Source of the DNA: Bryum argenteum
Lineage: Eukaryota; Streptophyta; Bryopsida; Bryales; Bryaceae
Length of the DNA stretch: 64,000 nt
NCBI GenBank assembly: GCA_037043015.1
Contig: CM073321.1
Span: forward strand, 13,276,001 to 13,340,000
Reading direction: 5' to 3'
The notes below the pieces were generated by a model that did no database searches, had not been told where the DNA came from, and was given only the letters and a program-made list of their open reading frames with translations. Shown here in pieces: positions 33,601 through 44,177 of this stretch. The translations under genes and the position numbers were made by a program. Each line of letters starts with the position of its first letter. Position 1 is the stretch's first letter.

Positions 33601-34819
33601 TGAGGATGGACTTCTATTTGCAGGTCATCCAGCTATTTTGCCAGGAGCAAGAGAATATTCTGCTTGTCTACGCCGGTGGCAAAGCAGTCTGCGCATGCGT
33701 GGTAAGCTCCATACAGTTTAGCTCGACTCGAGCTAAACTTTCACACATTTTGTGCCCATAGGATGCCTCTACAGTTTAGCTCGAGTCGAGCTAAACTGTC
33801 TAGTCAGTTTAGCTCGAGTCGAGCTAAACTGTCTAGTCAGTTTAGCTCGAGTCGAGCTAAACTGTCACTTAGTTTGTGCCAATAGGATGCCATACGGGTT
33901 ACGTCGAGTCGAACTAAATTGTCTACCCTTTTTCTGCAAACTTCACCGCCCGAGCTTCAGACCAAGTCCGTTGCCTAAGTTGCTTTGTTTTTTGTAGATG
34001 TTGTCCCTCGATGCCTACTGCATATTCGACGCCGAAGACAGGGAGGACATCGACCAAGCGTACGAGGAAGGCCTTACACTTGATCCCACTGACTTCTCCG
34101 TCAACGGTTATTTTGTCGACAAAGGGGAGTTTCCGGAGGTCGGAGGCATGCTTTTGAAAGGCAAGCGCAAAGCTGTTTCGTCTCTTGATGACGAAGCCCT
34201 GGAAGAGGACGTCCCTGACCAGGAGGGTTCTGAGTCAAGCGGGAGGCCACCTCAAGGTGAAGGCATCACTTATAGTCTTGGTTCCGGAGGAGATGACTCC
34301 TCTCCACTCGAAGAGCAAGACATGGAGATAGACACGACCCCTCGGACACCGCAGGAGTCGCGTACCGCTCCTGGGCGAGGAGGCGGCAGGGGGAGTGTAA
34401 AACGGAAACGTAATCCCCTGTCGAGGGATTCATCCTCAAGTAGGTTCAAGGCCGAGGAGAGTGCTGAATTGGCAGCACTACAGCGCAAGGTTGAGGAGGA
34501 GATGGCACACCGGAAAAAGTTGGAAGAGCTCCTTAAACAGCAGAACCTTGAGCAGCGGGAACGTGAAAAGAGGGAACAGGAACGCCATGACAGGGTGATG
34601 CAGATGATGGAGAGTTTAACTGCCGGCCACGCATTAACTTCGGTGCGGCCAATGGCAACCACTCCTGCTACACAGGCTATACCCACTTCTCTGCAACCAC
34701 TCATGTCCCTGCCGCCTCCAACTACCGAGCCTCCCGCGCCTGCGCCTTCCGCTCCTATGCCTGAGATACGAGCTGTGGGTGACGAAGATGAAGAATCTCC
34801 AGGTCCTCCTTCAACTTAG
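30655..34819 (+). CDS. ParB/sulfiredoxin-like plus methyltransferase-like protein, intron-containing
   Basis: Exons by inspection: 30655 to about 32052 (with a frame change near 31484-31491), 32349-33701 and 33998-34819. The acceptors TTGCATTGCAG and TTTTTTGTAG, and the donor GTG|GTAAGC at 33702, give phase-0 joins. The first part is a charged domain ending in Lys-rich tracts. It is followed by a segment with FWIINGQHSVAASKEM (about 31738-31785), which resembles the ParB/sulfiredoxin (or DGQHR) nucleotide-binding motif. The middle has AFYNRVNHFTPFKPTWASNI. Near 33600-33701 and across intron 33702-33997, ELRMDFYLQVIQLF, ILLVYAGGKAVCACV and LDAYCIFDAED resemble the SAM-binding region of N4/N6 DNA methyltransferases, with weakened residues. 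The last exon adds a coiled coil and a Pro-rich tail. The missing first exon, a TGA at 32050-32052 and the unclear donor before 32348 leave the model incomplete; it may be a pseudogene. Domain names are inference. Confidence 0.5.
32118..32297. repeat. Palindrome cluster C (4 copies) inside an intron
   Basis: Copies start at 32118, 32149 and 32180 (exact 31-bp period) and at 32271. The last copy has both ends changed together, starting CACTTTAG and ending CTAAAGTG. All lie between the ParB-like exon and the acceptor at 32348. Confidence 0.95.
33702..33997 (+). other. Phase-0 intron carrying palindrome cluster D
   Basis: Donor GTAAGC at 33702 and acceptor TTTTTTGTAG at 33997. Palindromes start at 33714, 33772, 33805 and 33838 (33-bp period for the last three), with a degenerate copy near 33892-33920. 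The intron also holds two copies of a segment like TTTGTGCCMATAGGATGCC. Confidence 0.85.
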
Positions 34820-34946
34820 ATTTTGGATCGAGTGTTTAGGCTGTATTTAAGTATTTAAGCTGTAAATGCCGGAAAACACATATACATGTGAAATTTTGTA
34901 TCAAACAGACATTTTTTTGTAATTAATACAGGCCTTTACTATTTTG

Positions 34947-34973
34947 CAGTTTAGCTCGACTCGAGCTAAACTG
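34947..34973. repeat. Single palindrome between two genes
   Basis: A perfect copy of the palindrome lies 127 bp after the stop of the ParB-like gene and about 95 bp before the acceptor that opens the next gene's first visible exon (35068). Confidence 0.95.
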
Positions 34974-35067
34974 TTGCCCTTTTTCATATCTGCTTCTTGC
35001 TCGCTCCCATATTCTACTTCCTCCTAATTCTGTTTCCTGATTCCATAAATTTGTATTGCGCTGCCAG

Positions 35068-36210
35068 ATGTTAATTTGGATGACGAAGCAATCGATGTTC
35101 CAGTCATGGATGATGTTACGCTTGAATGTTATCGCCATGAGCGGGTACCACCGGTGGAGGACTCACTTAAAATGCATGATGTCTCACATACTGAGAATGT
35201 TGTTGCTGTCCGTGATGAGATAGATTGCACTGAGCAGTCACTCGGGTCAATAGGTGTCCAAGTTGACTTAGAGGAGAGCAATTATGATAATCAGGTATTT
35301 TCTGTTCCACAAACACTTCTCTCACCCATGCTATCGTTGCGATGAATTTTATGTTGCTGACCTTGAATTCATCGCACCAGTGACGAAAGCTCCCCAGTAA
35401 TTTTGTCTTGGTGCGCCGTTTTCATTTCAGGTCAACGAGGCATCGGTCAATGATTTTATATCTAGAGAAGACATAGGTCGGGTTCCAAGGAAGTCCTCGG
35501 GTACTTGGTTAAATGTTGTTCTCGACCTCAATGGTATCCTCTGCAGTTGTTCCCCATTTTGGGAAGCTAAAGGATACAAAAATCGTGACTTCCGTGTTCA
35601 CTCGGCCACGTTGCCAACCGAGGTGGGGAAGAAGCTTGTATGGGTGAGGCCCAACTGTAAGGACTTCCTCTCTCGGGTGGCATCATTTGCTACCATCACG
35701 GTTTGGAGTTCGATGATGAGAACAACTACAGAAGCCATTTGTGATTTTCTCTTCGGTCCTATAAACCCTATAAGGCCACTACAAATTCTTGGTCAAGAAG
35801 ACTGTGACATGATTCCCTTGAAATCTGGTGGGAGCCGACCATTATTCATGAAGGAACCGGGAACTCAGAAGTCCATCTTCCTTAAGACCTTGTCAGCTCA
35901 TATCTTTAATAGCTTTGATAGTTTTTATACAGAGGCTAATACGCTCATCATAGATGATAGTCCGGTTAAGCATGTGCTTAATCAGCGGGAAAATGTTCTT
36001 TTACTGCCATCTTGGTCTCACAAGGACAATAGGGCACACGAGGACTCTGTTTTGTTAGATGATGTTTTGCCGTATCTGTTAGATCTCCATGAGTTTGACG
36101 GTCCCCTTAGCAAGTTTCGGGCATCGTTTCAATATGGACGTACCATGTTATATGATGATCGTGCATCATTAGATCTGTATAATGAAATACAAAAGGCATT
36201 TGTAGAATGA
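35068..36210 (+). CDS. FCP1/HAD-like phosphatase-domain protein (two visible exons)
   Basis: Exon 35068-35294 is acidic and joins in phase 0 (CAG|GTATTT; TTTCATTTCAG at 35430) to exon 35431-36210. The second exon encodes an FCP1-homology (NIF-type HAD) domain: NVVLDLNGILC holds the presumed nucleophile Asp, ITVWSSM matches the conserved (T/V)W(T/S)S motif, and NTLIIDDSPVKHV matches the DDxP motif. FCP1/SCP enzymes dephosphorylate Ser in the RNA polymerase II CTD and other nuclear targets. Here the usual DxDx(T/V) reads D-L-N-G-I, so the second Asp, the general acid, is Asn and the protein may be inactive. The stop is TGA at 36208-36210. Exon 1 begins at an acceptor, so an upstream exon is missing. 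It lies directly downstream of the ParB-like gene on the same strand. Confidence 0.65.
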
Positions 36211-36463
36211 AAAAATAATTCGTTTTCTATTCTCGGGTAGTTTTGGGCCCTTTGGGTTAATTTAATCGTAACTTTCATTGTGAATCTCTTGTAGTAGATT
36301 TCATTGTGAAGCTCTTGACGTTTCATATGTTTCTGAATTTTCATTTTGTGAATATGAAGATAATGTGATTTTTAGTTTTGCTTAAAGTAATGTCTTGCAT
36401 GAACTTAATGTACTCTGGATATTTGATGATTTGTTTCGCATATTGTTGAAATAGATTACGCAG

Positions 36464-37222
36464 GGTGATTGTCGTGCTTCTGTGGATTCTTTGATGAATG
36501 GTGGGGATTACGGGCCTTCACTTCGGAGTAGAGGACGATTATTGCAGTCTGCTGAAACGGCTCAATCTACCATGGATTTTTCGACAATGGCGGTAGAAGA
36601 TGGAGTAGTTAACAGCCTTGTCACTAAGGCTTCACCTCCGAAAGTGCAATCCGCTTCCCCCGTGTCGCCTCCAACGGTAAATCATAATGGTCCTCCTCTT
36701 CAAATTACATGTACGCCTACAAAGCGTATGTTATACGACATTGACGTCGATATTTCTGAAGAAGTTTTTGTCAAGGTTTGTTTCTTCATCCCTTGAGAAG
36801 TTACTACAGAGTGTCCATTGTATGCTTTGAGTTAAGTGTTTGCAAGAACGAGTAATTATTTGTAGATCTACTGCTGTACATAAATCAATTCTTATACATT
36901 GGACTCATGTGCTAACTATTGCTCGTATGTATATTCGCTCGTTCACTTATAGAATATGCTGTTGTTTTATTTTGTTCAGGATCGTGTTTTGTGGAGTCCA
37001 AAAGCATGTCCTTCGAAGTCCACTGAACAGGGAGCAATGATGCCTATGTCAGAAAACCTCCGCCACTCGCTACCTAAGTCAAGCATTGAGGACCGGCGTC
37101 GCGAAAGACTGCAACGCCTTCTTGACAGTCCATTGATGCAAGACAGTGATTCTAGCTGGACACGTCGACGTCAACGAGCATTCATCCAATCTCGTATTGT
37201 AGCTTATGGTGGAACCCCGTAG
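36464..37222 (+). CDS. Two-exon gene tail, unknown product
   Basis: Exon 36464-36775 opens after acceptor TTACGCAG and ends AAG|GTTTGT. Exon 36980-37222 opens after TTTTGTTCAG and ends in TAG. Both joins are phase 0. The product is Ser/Pro-rich (PPKVQSASPVSPPTVNHN) and then Arg-rich (EDRRRERLQRLLDSPL). No domain is recognised. Having no start exon of its own, it could be an alternative 3' end of the preceding gene, because exon 35068-35294 also ends in phase 0, or the tail of an independent gene. Confidence 0.45.
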
Positions 37223-37395
37223 TAGTTAAATCTATTAGCTACAGAAGTAATTATGTACAGATCTGATAGTCATCACTCTTGTATGACATATTTTGTGAAT
37301 CATGATTGATATTCACAAGCGAATAAATGGAATATTCTTTTATTCCCATCCTTTTTCTATGGTTCGGTGAGAGCGATGTCTCTATTTGCATATAA

Positions 37396-38250
37396 TCACC
37401 TCATGTTTGAGGCAAGATCCAGTACTTTATGCTTAACATTGATCGATATTTTAGATGATTTTCTACTCTTAAATCTCCCAAAGTCATGCATATTTCTCAA
37501 TATAACGAATATGGGGTTGTGCGCCTTTAGATTGATGCAGTCCGCCACACCGTATACGTTGTGCTTGTGCGGGTTTTCCTTGAATACGCGCTTCACGTAC
37601 TTGTGTTTCCCGCTGTACAGGCCGTTGTTGTTAGCCTCGAAGTCGTAAACGCATGTCCATACTGCTATCGTCCACCTTTTCGGATGCGCTTGGATAGTGC
37701 TTTTGAACGAGCTCGGCACCTTCTCTTTGGTATTGCGCACCCATTTGAGCGTTGCGCAAACACCAAGGCATATCCATTATTCTTCTACAGCCCATCCGGT
37801 CAATATCTTCAGCCAAGAACTCCTTCTGTTCATGGGCCGGAATGCTAGAGACAACGAGCTTAATGGAAACCTTTAGGGTTTCTTGATTCTAAGCCTACGC
37901 ACCTGTCATCGAAAAAATACGGAAAGCAAGTAGCGAGTCGCTGGACTAAGGTCGGCAGGGAGCCTGAGCGGAAAGCAGGAAGTGAGGAAGGCAAGAGCGC
38001 AAGAAGGCAAGAAGGCAGGAAAGTGAGAAGGCAGGTGGAAAGAACGGCAGCCGGAAAGGAATATTTAGGCACGGACGGCTTTTAATCCAGCCATCTTACC
38101 ATGGCCGTGTGTCATCATGACCGGCCTAGTACGGAGCCGTCATTCGCCATTTCCGTCTTTATTCTACTTTGGCCACTCCGTCTTTCTGCCGATGTACTTT
38201 AAACCCTTCTCTTCCATTTCAAATGAGAAGTACCGGTTCTAGAAGATGTT
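37396..38250 (-). pseudogene. Decayed relative of the 16.4-kb element protein
   Basis: On the minus strand 37875-37440 encodes, in broken frames, segments colinear with the protein at 16399: VSIKLVVSSIPAHEQ, AEDIDRMGCRRIMDMPWCLR, then GLYSGKHKYVKRVFKENPHK with AVWTCVYDFEANNN before it. The order and spacing match. Noncoding similarity appears to continue to about 38250, where TCCGTACTAGGCCGGTCATGATG resembles the leader of the other copy in pieces. The C-terminal half is missing. The termini and any target duplication could not be found. Confidence 0.65.
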
Positions 38251-39079
38251 ATTTTTATTCTAAACTAGTATCTAATGATTTGGCACATTATCCAAACTTT
38301 AATTTGCCTTATAGTATAGTGTCTACTCCACATTAGGTTGGAATTTACACACTAAACATACTCTTACTACGCATTATAACTTATACAATACTCAATAAAA
38401 AAATAGGTTCTGACAGCATGTAAAATATGGGCAACATCATTTGCTTCTAACTCATAGGCTCTACAAAGCATACTAGCAGAGTGCTACTTAATGGGGTATT
38501 CATGGATTCAATTTCCTTCGGCAATTTTTCATTGTGTAGGAGATTTTGAAGATTTTGGAGCATGTCAAACCTTGTTCTCCAAAAATTTCAATTTTGTTGT
38601 GTGTTTAGGGTTTAAAATAGAGTTTTAATGGTTAGTAATAAAGACCAGATGGCTTAAAGAGGTCGGTTAGTAGTTCCTTAGAGTAAACGCCAATCTGATT
38701 AGCCTTAGCGGATTCTTAGGTCTACCAAATGGCCTCTAATCCGGTAACCCCCGGTTTGTCAGCCGTACGGTCTGGATGGGCCCTTGCGACCAAAGTAGTA
38801 GCCAGTGTACTTGTCAGGGTTGTAAAAATGGCGGCGCAACCGGAATTGTTCGGACTGCTGCTCTTAAGTGCTGCCGCCACCAATTACCACCACTCTGCAA
38901 GTAAACCGTTTGCCCTGGACACTCCTTCACCTCCGCGCACGTAAATTTTAGAACCCACTTTGTTTTCTATAGTTTCCACCGACATTCCGAAGACTGGGGT
39001 TTACGAAGAGTAGAGTTCGGAGAGAGGGGAGACTGTTGTAGAGCAGAGAGTTCGTAAGAAGTAGAAGTACTGGCGCGCG
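38251..39079. other. No recognised feature
   Basis: Contains a short Ala-rich frame (38729-38944) that I do not consider a gene, and purine-rich DNA around 39000. Probably the 5' flank of the hAT element. Confidence 0.35.
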
Positions 39080-41910
39080 ATGCCGAAGAAGAGAGACAAA
39101 TCACCATAAAGGGTGGGAAAACCGGTGTACTAGATAATCAAAGAGAAACTCGCAAATAGGAGAATCGGCTACAATTATCCAGGGAACCGAATAACAAGCC
39201 GAATACTCGCGTGTATGTATTGTGTGGGAAAGACACAACCTTTATTAAGGCACAAGCATTTGCTAATTTCGGATTTCCTCATAATTTCCAATTATCCCAG
39301 TGTCACAAGTTACCCCGTGGAGTTCTTGAGCTATTCCGTGACTGCGGAGGAATTGTTCCAAAGAAGAACGTTCCTTACGCCAATGTTCTTCCTGAGACAA
39401 GAGTGGATGAAGGCATAGCAAATGTGGCAAGGGAATCTATAGTGAACATAGATTCCCCTCGCATCAAGTCAGTGCAAGTGCCATCCCCTAACCTAAGGTC
39501 TATTCAAATGCCATCCTCTAACATGGCGAGTCATGGCAGCAATGGACAAAGGATCTCTACAATCTCTAGCGGACGGCGAGATAGACAAAGGAGTATGGAG
39601 GATAGTTTTGATCTTGCCACTAGGCAAAATTTGGATGCCAAATGTTCGTCATTTTTCTATGAGGCAAATATTGCATTCAATTTTGTACGACATCCAACAT
39701 TCATAAGTGCCGTTCAAGAGACAACAAAGGCCGGTATTGGTGGATATCAACCACCCTTGTATCATGCTATTAGGACTACGATGCTCGATGTGAAGAAGGC
39801 AGCTGCGCAAAAGTCAATTGAAGATCGAACAAAACTTTCTACCGAGAAGTACGAAGGAAGTATTTGCTCAGATGGGTGGTCAGATGTCACAAGCAGACCA
39901 CTTATTAACACAATGCTTGTCTGCCCAGTGGGGGTGGTCTTTCTGGGATCAGTGGATACTACAAGGAAGAAGGAGGACATCGCTTATGTGGCAAATGAAA
40001 TGGCGAAGTACATAGAGGAGGTTGGACCAGAAAACATCGTTCAGATATGCACACACAATGCAAGCTCCATGTTAGGGGCTGTCAAGAAGTTGCAAATAGA
40101 CTATCCTCACTTATATGGACAAGGTTGTGCGGCACATATTCTAGACCTCCTTCTAGAAGATTGAAGGAAAGAGGCATGGGTTAAAGATTTGGTGGAGCAA
40201 GCCAAGAGAATGTGCACATTTATTAAAGGGTTGCACGTCCCACTTGCTCTATTCAGGAAGTACATGCAAAAGCAACAGCTGAAGGTACCACCTCAAACTC
40301 GATTTGCAACAAACTACTTGATGATAGAGTGGTTGTTGAAGCTACAACAACCTTTGAACAACATGGTGATCGATGCGGAGTGGCATGTCTTTGTCCAGAC
40401 ATTGTTGAACAGACAAAATAGTCACCAGTTATAGACAAAGGCAAGGAATGTGAGGAATAGCATCAGGAGCGATGAATTCTGGGAGAATTGTACGAAGTTT
40501 GTGAAAGTAGTTATACCAGTACTCATAGCTCTTCGGGAGTTTGACGGGGAAGTACCAGCCATGCCTAGGGCATATGTGATCATGTCGGACCTTAAAGAAC
40601 ATGTGTTCTCTTTGCGTGAACCTCCATTCGAACTATCACCGGACATAGCTACAAAATACGAGGATGCATTTGAAAAACGATGAGAAATAGTGCTTACAGA
40701 CCTCTACTATGCAGCAGCTTTGTTGAACCCTTATTTGACAAATATAGGAGCGATTCAAAACAATGGAGAAGCAAAAAGAGCTTTGAATGGAGTCATAAGG
40801 AAGCTTTGTGCCTCTATAGGAGTAGTCTATGGAGAAGTGGTGCACGAACTCATAGAGTATGAGAAGAGGACGGGTCCATTTAACACCAATTCAAAGGCCA
40901 CTGATCCCGCTCAATGTGAGTTGTTACCACATCAATGGTGGCATCGAGTCGGGAGGATTGCCTTGTCAAAAATTGCTAAGAGGATTTTGGCATTGACATG
41001 TTCAGCTTCATCATGTAAGAGGAATTGGAGCATGTACTCTTTCGTGCACAACAAAGTGAGGAATTAGTTGTCTACTTTCAAAGGAGAGGCCCTTGTGTAC
41101 ATCTATGCAAACACCAAACTCGAGCGCAAAAAACGTAGACAATCGCCGAGAACGTTGTATGAAAGGTATTGAGAAAAAGAGGACTTAGACCAAGAAGAGG
41201 ATATATCGGACAATTATTGGGATGATTGTGTATTGGGGGATATCCCGGAAGCGGATGACAACAACAATCTCAATGACGGTAGCAAACACAACGACCTAGA
41301 GAAATGGTACGACAATAAAGAAAATATGACTATTCCTCTCAAGGACCCATTTGAGTTTGATGACGACCACGATGTTCCACAACAGCTTCGCCAGTATGCG
41401 GTTGTGGGCATAGATACAGAGGGAGAAGGAGTGGCAAATTTACAGCTTCAGCAGAGTACTTGCTTGGCGAAACAAGACTTGGTAAACCGGATTGATGAAG
41501 AAAACATTGGTGCTCTTAAAGGTAGCCCACACTCTAACAACCACTGTAAACTTGAAAGTGTGAAGTGTACGGCTATCTCGGCAAGAGTTGAAACGGGCCA
41601 AATTTAAGTGGAACATGACATTGTATCCAATTCAGGTTGCATGGAAGTGGGGTCACCTATAGTTTTGACCATTCAATCAAGAAGTGCAACTCATAATGGA
41701 GATGACTCCGATGTACCACTACAACAATTGTTCCCAAGGGTTACCCAACCTAAAGGGGCCCATACGTCTCGTATGATATTGTCGAAGACAGAGGTCAAAA
41801 TAGAAGCAACAATTCCAACATGCACCCTAGCCTTGGCAGTGTCACAAGACATTGGGCCATCTTCAGAACCTCGCAATTGTATCACACGAGGCCAAAAGCT
41901 TTTGAGGTAG
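39080..41910 (+). pseudogene. hAT transposase (DUF659 type) broken mainly by in-frame stops
   Basis: One reading frame carries hAT homology from 39211 to 41607. A likely start ATG (MPKKRDKSP) lies at 39080 in another frame. Visible parts are a degenerate BED-like finger (CGKDTTF...SQCHKLP), the DUF659 segment with CSDGWSDVTSRPLINTML (about 39870), AAHILDLLLED, and the C-terminal dimerisation region with SASSCKRNWSMYSFVHNK (about 41010). The frame is interrupted by TGA 40162, TAG 40432, TGA 40681, TAG 41065 and TGA 41170, with no indel between 39211 and 41607. Several stops stand where hAT proteins usually have Trp or Arg. The C-terminal tail is acidic. The protein would act in the nucleus on its own inverted repeats but is dead here. 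Confidence 0.75.
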
Positions 41911-42240
41911 GCACACAAGCGACAAAGTCGGAAAGGAGCACAGGTACATGAAGAAGTCCATGTAGGTATTGCTCCCTCCAATAATCCGAACACATGTACA
42001 ATGCGACATCTACCACTCAATGCGAACAGGAGTTACTAATGCTCCACAACTCTCAAAGCGGCTCGTTACAGTGAACAAGAAAACAACTACAGACACGGAA
42101 GTGCGCAATTTGGCGAGTGCGGTTGAGTGTGAAGTACGCAATAAGACAGAGGCTGAGGTTGAAGATGGCGACCAAGGCACTGATAAGTCTCTAGATGAAA
42201 CCGATCCAAACGCAGATGAAGTATAAAGCGATGATACATA
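41911..42240 (+). pseudogene. Acidic tail fragment after the hAT pseudogene
   Basis: A frame shifted by one relative to the hAT frame (41969-42226) gives an acidic C-terminal-like peptide ending DETDPNADEV. It could be the displaced end of the hAT protein or unrelated. Confidence 0.25.
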
Positions 42241-42579
42241 TACATTGAATGATAGCTAAAGATGTGTTGTTAGAATTTTTTAATTTTGGATTGGAAGTTA
42301 GTACAATACTACAATGTAATGTAGTTGGGTTACAATTAGTTTATGATATTTTAGTAATTCAGTATGTTTCGGAGTATAATATTTATAGTTCGTTATATGT
42401 AATAGTTACATCATATATATGAATACTATACTAGTAGACATGGACAACTTGCTACTTTAAAATCATGTAGCATTGATCTTGTTTTGCATAAGAAGGTATT
42501 TGTAAATAACATTGGTGCTCGTTTTGTACCAAAATATAACTATCTGACCTCTTTCGTATTCAACCATGATGCCGATCGC

Positions 42580-42840
42580 CACACACGCGGTGGCCCTAGG
42601 CAACCGCCGATTGCCTAAGGCGACCGCGGATCGCCCTAGGCGACTGTCAATCGCTCTAGTGAGAGCGGCGGTTGCCTAGGCGCAGTGGCCAGGGCGACCA
42701 CAGATTGCCCTGACGGTCTGCCAGTCGCCTAGGCGCGTCGGCCCAGGGCAACTGGCAATCGCCATAGGCGACCGTCAATTGCACAGGGCGACCGTCGGTG
42801 GCGTACCCAAGCTCGCCCACCCGCGGTCGCCTACTGTGAC
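42580..42840. repeat. Degenerate GGCGACC satellite block
   Basis: Irregular units such as CCTAGGCGACTGTCAATCGC and AGGCGACCGTCAATTGCAC recur. They are related to the 21-bp array at 15641 but have lost strict periodicity. Confidence 0.6.
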
Positions 42841-44177
42841 TAATATTCCGTTTTCTATGTCATTATCGACCCTTCGCCTCGTATGAAAGTAGCTTTTATG
42901 TCAATGTCAAACTCCAAAATTTTACTATGCAATTTCTAATATGGTCAACATTCCTGTTGAATTGAACGTCAGACAGACATGTCGAATACGGACAATTCAG
43001 ACAGACATTCCGAAAAGTGTTTCGTATAATACAGCCCTACGCTGAATGGCAAGATATGTTCAACATTAAGTGTTTAGCATTTTGGTAGAACCTAGTTAAT
43101 CCTAATTTCACAGCTTAGCTAGTTGTGCTTAGTTGTAAACTATTTCCTTTCTTCACTATGCATTTATAGCTCATATATGATTAGTATTTTTTTGTATATT
43201 CTTTGTATATTCTTCTAATTACTTTTTGTTTAGTATTGTGAAGGACACAACATTTAATGCCTCTACATGCATTCTCTTATTTCATACTTTCACGATATAT
43301 TAGTATCAAAATATAGTGTACAATTGTACAAATGTACATATTCTTCATATTGCAATACAACCTTTATCATGTCTTTCAACTATAATCACACTTGGACAAA
43401 ATGTGACTTCTCATGGGAATTAATGAGAACATGGTTCCTACGTGATTTTTGACTATATTTTGTTGAATGTCTATATTTAGAAATATTAAATTGCCAAACT
43501 GATTTGTACTTCCCTCTATTTATAGTAAGATCTCATATTTCTAAGACATTACTTTGTCTTCGGACCCTTCAGCTCTTTCTTTAAGCTTTGCATTTCGATT
43601 TAACTTTCATATCTTTCAAATACTTCAACAACATTTTTCTCCTTCCCCTTGCGTGTGTGTATCTCAACATCTTAATATGTGGACTTTGTCTCAAAATAAA
43701 AAATATCCCCTTGTATGTCCAGTACGTCACTCCCCATTTAGCACAAGATTCTACAAAATGATGAGGATACAAGCTTTTATGCCACCCGGTCACAATATAT
43801 ACCAATAGAATCTTCCATTGGATGGACTTCCAAAGAAAATTCCTACAGCACTTTGATTAGAGAAATGCCTTGAGTAGAGTACGTCTGAATCAAATCACCA
43901 ACTAAGCATTCAATTTGTAGAGGGCAATGATCTTTTATTTAAGATGACACAGAAATACGAGGTGGAAATAAGGGCAAGGAATATTATGGATGATGACCAA
44001 CGAGAGTTGTTTTGTCGTAATTTTGGAGGGCATTGGAGCATCCTCCAGAACCGTTTCTTTCGATTTTCCCAAAGAGAGTTGAAAAGAGAGAAGATGGTTT
44101 GTGGCACAAAGTTACAAAATCAACCGACTTAGGAGACGAATACAAGAAGTACAATCATACCCCAATGAAGGATGTCA
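42841..44177. other. No recognised gene
   Basis: AT-rich. A frame at 43944-44132 (MTQKYEVEIRARNIMDD) is open but has no recognised family. It lies immediately before the solo LTR insertion and could be part of an older element. Confidence 0.35.
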
